From assembly GCF_040954835.1 (NCBI RefSeq), contig NC_090718.1, positions 13,903,532-13,967,531 of the forward strand: a stretch of 64,000 nt of DNA, given 5' to 3'. Position numbers and translations under genes: made by a program. Under the pieces are notes generated by a model that saw nothing but the letters and a program-made list of their open reading frames with translations, searched no databases and was not told where the DNA came from. Shown here one piece after another: positions 50,758 through 62,700 of this stretch (positions are counted from its first letter, which is position 1; each line of letters begins with the position of its first letter). The DNA comes from Lepisosteus oculatus (Eukaryota > Chordata > Actinopteri > Semionotiformes > Lepisosteidae).

Positions 50758-53700
50758 CTGTGCCTGTTGAGTACAACATCACATTTATCCGTTTACAAAT
50801 GACAGAGGAAAGCAAGAATTGTGCAATAACCTGCCGCAGCTGAGACAGGCTGCTCTCTTATGAGCACTTAAACTGACAGTCCTTTTATCTTCGGAATGAA
50901 AACGGCGAGTCCCGTCGGGGCAAAAAAAAAAAAGGCTTTATTGGATTAAAAAATGTTACCTGAAGCAATGAAAGCCATGGAGTGCAGGAGGATGGCGATG
51001 AATTCTCCAGCGCTGTCCAGCTTGGCCTTGCGGAGATACAGGATCTGGTTGGTCCTGTCGTAATAGAAATCTCCGCAGCAGTAACTTTCCGGCCCGGGCC
51101 TCTCCCGTGTCCTGCTGGGGACAGCCTGGGCCAGCAGCAGAGTGACCGGCGGGAAGCCGCAGGTGCTGGTCAGCAGGCGCAACGCGTGGCACCCAAACAA
51201 GAAGACGGCAAAGTGCCGGGGAGGAAGTTCGCTCACGTCGGCAGGCACCAGGTCTGCCCCTGTCGGCTCCCCGGGCACCTCAGGCACTGGCTGAGCTGGA
51301 AAAACTGAAAAAAAATCCCAACAGTGAGACAGCTGTCAAGAAATAATACTAATAATTGCTTACACTTATATACCTCTTTTCTGGACACTCCACTCAAAGC
51401 ACTTAATGTAATAAGTGGGGGCTCTCCTCCACCACCACCAGTACTCTCCCCACACACCAGCTCTCAGTGGGGAGGAGAGCAGAGTGACGAAGCCAGTTCA
51501 GGGATGGGGATTATTAGGAGGCCATGATTGGTAAGGGCCAGAGGGAAATTTTGGCCAGGACACCAGGGTTACACCCCTACACTTTTCGAGAAACGCCCTG
51601 GGATAAACCTTGGTTTGACATCTCATCTGAAGGACAACACCTTTTTTTACAGTATAGTGTCCCGGTCACTATACTGGGGCATTAGGACCCACACAGACCG
51701 CAGGGTGAGCGCCCCCCTGCTGGCCCCACTAACACCTCTTCCAGCAGCACCCTTAGTTTTTCCCAGGAGGTCTCCCATCCAGGTACTGACCAGGCTCACA
51801 CCTTCTGAGCTTCAGTGGGCTGCCAGATGTGAATTACAGGGTGATATGGCTGCCAGCAATGTAATTCGGAAAACTGCTTGATGTTTTCACCTACTGTGTG
51901 CAGTCCGATGCCTTTTCATTTAGACTTTGGGCACCTGCTGCCCAGCCGTGCTGACACTCCGGCTTCTTTCAAGAAAGGGCTCGATGAGATCCCTTTGGAT
52001 CAATAACAACCTAATGGGCTAAACAGGCCCGAACAGCCTTCTCTCTTTTGTGACCTGTCTTATGGTTTTAGGCAAAGACTCACTGTTAGAACTGTTTTAG
52101 AATCACAGTCTTTACTCCCACCTTCTGGTCATATGAGTCAGTATGAGGCCAGTGTTAGGATTAATCATAAGACCGGTGCTTTTTTTTTTAAACAGGGTGA
52201 CCGCGATTTAGGTGTAGCTGAGCTCTGCTGACAGGGACTTGTATAGATCACCTGAAAGGGGAGCCTCTTACCCTTCTCCAAACAGGAGCAGCTCTGCAGG
52301 GACTCCTGTATCTGCTGCAGGGTCCTGGAGAGGGGGGTCAGGGCCAGCAGGTCACCGAGATCCCTCTCGCTCACACCGGGAGCTGCACTCGGGAGCTGCC
52401 CTGCTGCAGAACACAAGGCAGAGAATACCAGGCCTTCCTAAAGCAGCCTGACCTCCACTTTAGAGTGAGATAGGTCGAATGCTGTCAGCTCACCTGAACT
52501 GGGGGGAAACGGTTCGGGACCGGGTGTCCTTTTGGGGTCAAAAACGTCTAGAGAGGAATTGTACAGGGACTCCTGGAAAGCCTGTAAAAAAAACAGATGG
52601 AGTTACAAAGCCTGACCCCAGCGTCTTCTGGTTTCCCTTCCAGCCGTGTGTCTGTTCTTTATCAACGTCTAATTGGATTTAGTTTCCTACCTGAGATGTT
52701 CCCATCTTTAGTAAAAACTGCAGAAAAAAAAGAAAAATCTAAGTTTGTCATGTCATTTACCAAACTGTTTTATACCATACGGTGTCTCAGGAAGCCGGAG
52801 CCTACCCATCAAGCAACTAGTGCAAGGCAGGGTACGCCCTGGACATCTCAGGGCAAGTGCAAGCCAATCATACATGGGGACAATTTGGAGGCCACGGTAA
52901 AGGCCGAGGGGGGAGATTAGACCCAGACACTGGGATATCTTCCTACTCTTATCGAGAAATGCCCGGGGATCTGTAATGACCACTGAGAGTCAGGACCTTG
53001 GTGTAACATCTCATCGAAAGATGGCGAGGTTTAACGTCCAACACCTATTTCCTGTAGTTTGCAGTATGTGATAATGAATAATGATGCACGCCTAGGAGGG
53101 CTCGAGAGTCTGGGATACTGTTACCTTGCAGTTCCTGCTCTCTGCCTGACTTCGCTCCTTGGTCAGGTGCTGCAGGAGAGTGTTCTCACAGTCCACTCTG
53201 AAAGCCACGCCCTCCAGAGCCCTCAGCACAGCCTCCATCAGCTGCACAGAGGAATCTGCAGGTGAAAGGCAGGGGTCACTTTGACTGGAATTCCACCCAG
53301 AATCAGGCTGTTGCTGGGCATCTGAATTGAACATCTGGAAATTGCTCTACAACAGTCTCCACTTGCATGGCAGATTCAGAATTTGCTGATATTAGATAGT
53401 GCTATCAAGTTACATAACTAGTTGCGATAAATGAGAATAGGCTTTTGTAGGAAGATTGACTGAAAACTAGGCCATGTTCTTGAGTCAAGAAGGCTGAGTG
53501 AACATACTGTATGTCCCTGAAAAGCTTCCGTAGGAAGCTTTTATGTTGGCTCAAACCTGGACCATGGTGTTGCCTTGAGCCAAGATGGCTGCTAAGTGCA
53601 CGGTATTAGAAGCAGGTGCTGAATTATACACACCTGGGCTTTGTTTGTGAGGCACTCGGAGATGAGTGAATGAAATTCCTTACATGAACCGCTGTGATAA

Positions 53701-56700
53701 GCGCCCTTGGAATTAATTTCCCTACTGGAGATGGGAAAAAATGCTCACAAAAGAGTAGTTTCTTGAGATTCAAACTGAGCTGTGTGGGGTTGGGCAACTG
53801 ATTGCTGCTTTGTGTCAGGCGTGCTGATAGTTGGTATGGAGAAGTATTCCCTGGCCAAAATGGGCTCAGCCGGGGTTGAGAGGGAGATGTTCTTAGTGGG
53901 AGGTAAATTAGGCAGACTAACAGAATGCAGGATCTGGCAGGCTGTGTAGTAGTTTGTGAAAATTCATATTGAGGAGCACACAAGGCCTGGATGTCGAATA
54001 GTGCAGAGGCATATTTTTTAGCTAGGAGAGAGATTAAAAGACGTGTGTAAGAGTAGAGAGAAATAGTGTGGCAGCACAGGGGAAATTATAACAAGCACTC
54101 TGTAGTAGCCACAGCGCCCTCTGCTGAGTAACTCTCTAGGAAGAGAAAGAACAGACAAAGGATATTCTTTCACATAGAATTCAAGAAGGACAGTCTGAAC
54201 ATGGAAAAAGAGCTGTGTGCACAAGGGCTCACCGGGGCAATGGAGAGAAACCACTCTGAAGGAAAAGATTAAGAAAGGAGACGAACGAAAGGGGACCACA
54301 AAAAGAGCAGTGATCAAAAGAGACTTGATAGTGGCCTGATAGTTGAATCATGCTACCAAAACAAGCAAACAAGGCCATAGGATAATGCTAAAGAGTTGCA
54401 GGACCTGAGGTCACACTTGGCTGTGGCCTAGCATGAAAAGATTACATTTTCCTTCAGATATTAAACAAATTCTCTCAAAAACTATCTACTAAATCTACCA
54501 GGCTGTGATTGTTACAGCATCATTATGTTAGTACAGTATATTCAAGAAAGCACACATCTGAGTTCAAACTGCAGGGAGATCATACATCTATCCACTCCCT
54601 AACCACAGTATGTGTTAAATTAAACCATGCTGTGACAATTCTAGAATAAATCGTGCAACATATGTAGACCTGTTAATGGTTGCCCCTCTGGATCTGTGCT
54701 GGAGCGATTAGTTGTCTTCACACCATCTCCAGAAGGTGAGCCAGCACCAAGAGCCTTGCCCAGCTGGGTCAGTTCAGTGGAGCTCAGCTGCTCCACTATT
54801 TCCTAGAAACAAGGGGTCCAGACACAAAAGGGATTTAAAATCCTGGAACCTATACCTCCATGCAAATGTATGAAGACTGGATAATGTACATTTTTTAAAA
54901 GAGGGCCAGTTCCATTTCCCACCTTTTTACAGCTTTTGCATGAGTTGGATCCATCTACATATCTGCTAGTAGAAAAATGCTAATTGTGGATCCTGAAAGC
55001 ACAGGGTACAAGGCAGGACTTCACACTAGAGACACAGGGTGCTGATGCACACAGCTAATCTGACTAGCACACCTTTGCGGGGTGGGAGGAAACCAGAGCA
55101 TCTGGAGGATTCTTATCCTGACATGCAAACTGCACCCAGGTGCCAAGAGCTGGGAGTCGGCAGTATTAACAGCCAGACCATGGAGCTATCCTGGGTTACA
55201 TCCTATGGCCTTCGATCTGATGGTTGTTGTTTGCAGGCAGCAGATTACCTTTGCGGTGTCGATCTGCTGGCAGATGTTTTTGTAGAATTCTTGCGTGTCT
55301 CTGCGGTGCTTGGAGAGCTGGGAGGTCAGGTACAGGGTCTGGTCCTCCAGTTTGTCGTACAGGGTCTTCACGTTGAAATCCTCCAGCTCCCTGGGCCCCT
55401 TCCTCACCTCTGCAACAGCAACAGCACACCCCATCAGCCCAGGGACTTTGAAATATGAAACGCCGCTTCATGGAAGCGAAGCTTATACCCATGAGATCTG
55501 CAGAGCCTGTGTTCTTAAAAAATGTCATGTCAAGTTTGTTGGCATGAAATAGGAGCAGAAAAACATACTGTACAATTAATCTTACTAACTTTTAAAATAA
55601 CAGACCTGAAAGGTTTGTCGCTTTTTGTTACTTTTCGTGCTCGATTATTTGAAAAACCCAGGTTTGTTAAAACCTGGGATTACACATGGACAAGCACCAA
55701 TAGATCTGGAGCCAAAGCCACCATTTAACCGACACCTAATTCAAAAAGCAATGCACGAATTATGGATTTTCAAACTCACCTCCTTTAAAAACCGCTGGTT
55801 CCTCAGCCTCTGCTCCTTCTCCCACAACCCTGGTGCCAGGAGTGGTAGGAGACTCCCAGCTAAGGGGAAAACCCACAGTCAACCCTTCAGACAGCCCTCA
55901 GCAGACACACACATGGGATAGAAAGTAGGCTGGGAACAGGACAACTAAAGTAAACTTCACTAGAATTAATACCCAAGAATTAAGTGTGAACTGAATGGTT
56001 TATGGTGTTGTAGTCTTCTCACAAGACAAGGAGTCTGAGACCCCCCTGCAGGGTGAGGAGTGACCAAGGGGCAGCTGCAGCAGTGGAGATTAAGTGGAGG
56101 AGGGATAAGATAAGATCACTTTATTGGCCATATACACTTTCTTGTATTAGGAATTTGTCTTTTCGTATACCCCAGCTTGCTCTCCATGAGACACACAGAC
56201 ATGGAGAGAAGCTTGGGGTCAGAGTGCAGGGTCAGCCATTTATACGGTGCCCCTGGAGCAGTTGGGGTGAAGGGCCTTGCTCAGGGGCCCAGCAGAGTAG
56301 GATTCCTCTGCCGGCCGTGGGATACGAACCGGTAACCTTCCAGCCACAGAGCCACCGCACCGTTGCAGAAAGACGTATGCGAGGGAGAGAAGGGGATCAT
56401 GTGCAGGATTTATAACATTTAGGTGAAGAAAGGCGTCAGGAGTGATTACGAATTACTACAACTGAGCCTGATTGAACATTATCCCTCCCAGACATCTGTT
56501 AAAAACTCCCAATTACAGAAATGAAATTGAAGGTTTGGGTTCTAAAAAATCTAGGAAGTTAACGGGCTCAGCATGAAAACCAAAGAAAATGAACAGGTTA
56601 TTTTCACAGCACAGACCTGAAGAGTTCCTGAGAAACCTGGCCTTTTTACGACACAAACGCAAAAATAACAGACTGCTTAGAGAAAAAAATCTGGGGCCAT

Positions 56701-59700
56701 GTGAGACTCCGGTGGCTGACAGAGTGGTTTAAGAGGTTCAAAGCCCTGTAGGCACTACCTTCCCCCGCTGCAGATATAGCCAGCAGGAATGCTGGGCTCT
56801 CCCAGGCTGCGCCATTTGGGTCTGTACTTCCTCAGTGGGTTCAGGTGGGTGTGAGCCGGCTTCAGAACCAGGGCAGACGTGGTCAGCACAACTACCACCA
56901 GGGCCAGGAATCCGAGAACACCTGCGAAAAATGGATTCATTTGAACCCTAAATCCATAGGAGAGTGGCTCCTGATCCGTTTAATGAATTCCACAGGACCA
57001 TTTTGCCTGCTTTTTAAGCACCAGGTTAGCACCAGTCAGAGGCTCTATGTGTATGGGTTAGGCCACATTTAGATCAGTTTGTCCCTCGTTTATCAGGTTT
57101 TAGATTTATGATCATAGTATTAACAGAAATAGTTCATACTACTGTTTAGGATTTCCATGTTTTGTGTTGTACTGTGTGATTATCTGTATTATACAGTGCC
57201 TTAAGAAAGGAAACAAATGAGAGGATGGTATTCAGCCCATCTAGCCCAGAGATCTGCTATTTCTTGAAAGAAGCCAAAGTATTGGCTTCAACCACATTGC
57301 TGGGCAGCCTGTTCCACATTCCCACAAACCTTTGCGTAAAGAAGCACCTCCTGTTTTCAGTTTCAAATTCTGGGTCAGTATTTTATGTTTCACAGGTGCA
57401 AGACGCTCCTGGGATGAAGTTTCTTTGATGGATGGACTCAACCGCGCTGGCCAGCCGGTTGACCAACGGCCCACGGCGGGCCCTACCTGCGATGGCGCTC
57501 CAGTCCGGCTGCAGGTTGAGCCGGTGCCGTTTGAGAACGCCGTGCCTGACGAGCTGCACCGGGGAGGAGGGCTGGAACGCCGCGGCCCTGGGGTGGCACT
57601 CCGCCCCGCGCTCGGTCACCACCACCACGAGGCTGCGCTCCGGCACCGCGTTGTCCAGGAACACGTACCTCCCGGCCTCCGAGAACACGTGGGCAAACCT
57701 GCACGGGGAAAACCCGGAGCTTGCAGACGCGTCTGCCCCCACGGCTCATTTAAGAACCTTTCGAAAGTGAGAGAATGTTGCAAAACTGCCTGCGGTTCAG
57801 ATTTAATTGTAACTTTCCATAGTCCTTTCCCAAGTGCCTTGGGTAAAAATGACCCTCTTCTTCAAGCCTCCTAGACAGTACAGTACAAAGGAAACCCTTA
57901 CCTGGAGGAATTTAACTGCGTTTCCTTAATCAGGTGCTCGAGCCGTCGAAAAGCACCAAAGTCCCAGCTAGGATTGCTGCTGAAGAGATGATCTTTCTGG
58001 TATATGGGAAAGTGGCTCAGACTGCGGTCTTCGGGAAACAAAAAGATAAAGGAATCGGTGACAAAGACATAATGATCCACGGCATTACAAGAATCGTACA
58101 GTATAAATGGATTGTGGCTTTTTTGTACTGCTAAAGGTCCAACACATGTAATTCCATTATTTTTCCCGTGATGAACACGCAGTTTGAAGGCCTGCTGCGA
58201 TCACCTTTGTGCCATGTTAGAAAACACCATGTAAAATTCCTGTGTCGCTGTCTTAGTCAAGGGCTGTCTTGATAGTAAGTGGGTGAAGGCCTTAACAACA
58301 GAACAGGATAAACTGCAGGACGAGCTGAGAGAAGGACTCACTGCTGTGGCTGATGGTGCACTGAAAGAGCAGCATGTCATCCGGTTGGATGCAGGCGATG
58401 GGGTTGGGAATGCGGGATAGGGAGGTTCTATTTGTCTCCATGTCTCCACTAGAAGCTCTTTTCTTCCTGAATCTACTGTCAGCGGAGACTTCGCTTGCCC
58501 GACCCAGTCCTGCAAATAATGTACAGAACAGTACAACCAAATGGATTCTAGATTTATATAGATCAATAGTACTGTAGGCCAAGTTAGTCTGGAGAAACAA
58601 TTAATTAGTTTTGTTATTTTGAGAGACCAGGAACAAAGCACCACAAACAGTCTCTGCTGTGGATCCTACTGTCTTGCAGGGAGTCACTCAACATGAACTG
58701 TATAGTGTCCCTCTTGTACATAAGAAGGATTTTTCCCTGTTTTTCTGGTCTCTAATTTAGCTCATGCAAATCTTCCCAATTAGACTATATTTCAATTGTT
58801 TAAATAAGAAAAAGGGTACTTTAGCAAATTAACTGCTTTATTTTTATTATTTTTAAGAGTCTTTAACGTTACTGGTACTTGCTAAATTATGTTTCATATT
58901 TTAAAAGGGGGGAACACTGTGAACAGCACCTACTTTTAGATTTAAATTTAAAGGAATTTAAGAAGTCTACCGTATATATAAGTTAAAGCACAATTAAAAA
59001 AACAACCTGAAAGAAATGTGTCTACGAGGCTGCTGTCTGTCAAGATCCATCCGAAAACGCCTTCAGGGCCGAACTGAACAAGGTGGACATTGTCACTGGC
59101 CTGGACTTGGACATCAGGGCTCAGGACATCCCCCACAGGCTGGAGAAAAACAAAAGTCTGAATAAATTCCTGGAAGTCCTTGTATGACTGATTCCACACA
59201 CTAAGTTTCACTTAATTTTCAATATTCAGGATATTAACAGTACAGTACGCTTTCCCCAGATCAGTTTCTCATTGTCAATATGTCTGTATGCCTGGGCTGA
59301 GTTCCATCTCCCTGTTTGAAACTCACTCTGCTCCAGGCGTTTCTCGTCTCCTTGTCTCTAATGTTCAGGACCAGCTGGCCATCAGATCCAAAACTGGCAG
59401 AAATTCGGGGCACTCTGGACAGACAGGAGGCGTCGCAAAGCTCTTCAGCAGAGACATACTGCTTACAATGGCAGCTGGGGAATCAAAAACAATCTTATTC
59501 ACCCGTCCTACAGCCGCCGAGAGAACACGCTTCCATTTCATTTCATTGACCTCTATGACAATATTACTGAATCTTTAACCGTACACATGGGACCAAGCGG
59601 AAGCATTTTTTCTGCGTGTGAAGATGGAGCCTGACACACCTCTTCTGTCTATGGTGTTTTACAGGCTCAGTGAGCTCTACAGAGACACCAGTTCACAGCA

Positions 59701-62700
59701 AACGGCACGAAGTCACGATATCTGAAATATGTCTTGATCAACAGGTTAACATGCAATATCTGCATTTGATTTAAACTTATATTTCAGTAATACAGTACAT
59801 AGTAGAAGTCTGGGGGTTGTCTGGGTGATTAGGATTTTAGGCCTCTGAAAGACCTTGTCTGTAAATAATACAGTATATACATAGAGTAACAGTTTTTTTG
59901 TGTGTAGTTTTATTTACTGACTAAACTGCCTGGTCAATTCCTGATTTACACCATTTTTGTAACCCTCCCATTTGTAGCAATATTCTTACTGTAGTGGTGG
60001 ATAATGTACAGTAATAGGTTGCCAGCATGTAATGGAGTCAATAATGGACAAACCAGTTATTGAGATTGGCTATTTGGATGTGGATGAATCCTGTTTCACC
60101 ATGTGTTAAGTATGCGTGTACATTATACTGAGAAACGGTATGAATGCTTTGAAGCATTTTGGGGACCAGTAGCATTTTTATTGCTTTTGTAATGCCTCTC
60201 TGCATATGTGAAAGAAAGATAGTGGACCTCTTGACATCATGAAGTTCGGGGGCTCCTTCATGGTCATAGTGCACCTAATGTTGCCCTCCTCCGCTGCCAG
60301 GCCCTTGCCCTCTGACTTTGGTCAAGAGGGTCTTCTCTAGAAGCGATTCCTAGGGTACTCGTTCATCCCACTCCGGATCACCCCAATCCCCTCTGGCCCC
60401 TTGTTTTGTATGGGTCCTGGCGGCCCTGGACTCACACTCCGAGCTCCGCGCTGAGGCTGCCCCCAGCGGCCCCGCAGGCGGCGGCACAGGGGTACTCCGC
60501 GGGGGAGACGCACTGGCGGGATGCGGCCAGACGCACCTGCCCTGCCCTGCAGCGCTCGCTCACCTGGGGCAGAGGTGGAGAAAAGCCTCGTGTCACTCAC
60601 TCTAGTGCGGCTGGTTTCCTCTGCATGCACAACACTATTCAACAACAGTACCGGAACTTGCTCTACAAAAATAAATCATACAGTATGTGGTCTTAAAAGA
60701 AAAGCAAGCCCTAAATAATAAAGGTGAAGGGCCTCTCTTTTTCGGTCATTCGGACTTTAGCAGACAAATGATTCTGCTCTGGTTTTGCGTCATGTCTGCA
60801 TTGTGCTTTGAGAGATTCAAAGTGTTCACTCAATCGTGGCATTGAGTGTAATTATTCCATGAAGGGGATTTTGCTTTTTCCCATTTGAAAAATGCAGAGC
60901 AATGAAACAAGGGAACATGATAGCATGATGGTACAGAAAGCCGGGTGAGTAATAATCCCAACTACTCAAACCAGCTGAGCAGATTCGAGTCATTTACTGG
61001 CGCGCTGGCCTTGCTCCTGACCTCCGGCTGGCAGTCCAGATCGCTGTCACTGAAGGAGCTCTTCTGGTCCAGCTCGTTGTAGAAGACGAAGCCCGTTCTG
61101 CACACGCAGGTGCCGTCGGACTGCTGAAAGGCCCGGTTCAGGCCCAGGCAGGTACAAGAGGCTGCCCCTGAGGAATGAGCGCAGAGTTCAGGCTTTTGGA
61201 TCTTTCAGAGAGGTGCTGAGCAAACAAATCTTCAGTGAAGCAACCGAGAGCTTCCCTGTGAGCATCCCTTTGAGCCTCTTGCATAGTCCTGTCAAATCTG
61301 TGGTCATATTTACTGTAGTGATCATAATAGGAACTATTACTTTAACTTTAAAAGTACTGCATCTAAATAATGGAGTAAAAGCCTTCCATCTAAAGCATGT
61401 CATTCACCATGAATGCAAAAGATACCAGTCTGTGCAGTAGTTAAAGTAAATCAGGTATATAAAAAAGGAGCTTCGCTGGTGTTCTTATACTTGTGCTTAT
61501 CTAGGAGGAAACCGTAATGATCATTTTAAAATACATGCGTAGCTTTCACCCTGTGTTGGTTTGCAGCTGTGCTTTGTATCATACAGGGTTGCACAGCTCC
61601 CTCCTGCAGAAGAGGGACTACGCCCCACCCCAGAAAGCAGTGTGATCACCTGCGAGTGAGAAGGACGAGCTGCCACAGGGGAAACAGGCCTTCTGGGCAA
61701 ACAGGTGATTGAAGGTGCCTGGGGGGCAAGGGTTGCACTCCCCACGATGCTTTGCTCGGGTGATGCTGCCATAGGAACCGGGAGGGCAGGGCACCGGCAA
61801 AGCAGACCCCAGGGGACAGTAGTGCCCAACAGGACAAGGGTTACTGAGGTACAGCTCGGTCCCTGAAAGACGTTCAATTGTATAAAACTTCAGCTTTACC
61901 TTTTCGTTACTTTGAAAATCATTTGTGTTAAACAAGTCAGATAAATGGTATTTAGTTTCCATCACATTCATCATTTCAATACCCTCCATCAGGAGTGGCT
62001 AACTGACTCTGGAGAGCCCCAGTCCTGTGGGTGTCATGGGTCAACCTTTAAATCATACATTTCTGAACACTTCCAATCAATTTCATTTTGACAATGCTGG
62101 TAGATGATGTGTTCAGTCATGTAGTTCAGATATCATTTGTCTTTTATCTTTTATTGGATTATTTAAAACAAACAGAATTTATTGGCAAGCTACATCCCCA
62201 CCTGACACTGAATAAAGTAAACTTTAACTTAGCTAAATAAGTTGAAATAAACTTAAAATTTAAACCAAATTTTTTCACACAAATTTGACTCTGCTGACAA
62301 TTAATAAAAACACTGTCTCGTTTGCCCGATTCATGTTCCTTTTTCGCAGTGGTTAGCATTGCTGCCTTTCAGCGCTGGGGCCCTGGGTTCAATACCAGGG
62401 CTACACTGTCTGTGTGGAGTTTGTACGTTCTCCCTGCGTTTGTGTGCGTTTCCTCTGGGTGCTGCGGTTTCCTCCTACAGTCCAAAAACATGCTGGTAGG
62501 TTACTTGGCTTCTGGGAAGATTGGCCCTGGTGTGTCTTGGGATGGACTGCTGTCCTGTCCAGGGTGTCCCCTGCCTTGCGCCCTGCATTGCTGGGATAGA
62601 CTCTGGCTCCCCCACAACAATGAATTGGAATAGGTATTGAGGAGATGGATGGAAGTTCCTTCTAAACCTCCGTGCCCAGCAAAATCAATGTGCTTAAGTG

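Noticed and set aside
50982..51308. Plus-strand 108-codon frame over the conserved exon
   Set aside because: Shadow of exon 19 of the large gene; no family match on this strand.
57332..57874. Plus-strand 180-codon open frame
   Set aside because: It is antisense to exon 10 of the large gene (57487-57698) plus a dispersed repeat. GC-rich coding DNA keeps the reverse strand open.
60966..61021. Read-through extension of exon 4 of the large gene to a stop (shorter, secreted form)
   Set aside because: The gtcagg donor after CCG GAG gives a phase-0 join to the next cysteine-rich exon, which continues the protein. The extension has no cysteine pattern.
62345..62420. A tRNA gene
   Set aside because: The A and B boxes belong to the head of a SINE; no cloverleaf with a proper acceptor stem is apparent.
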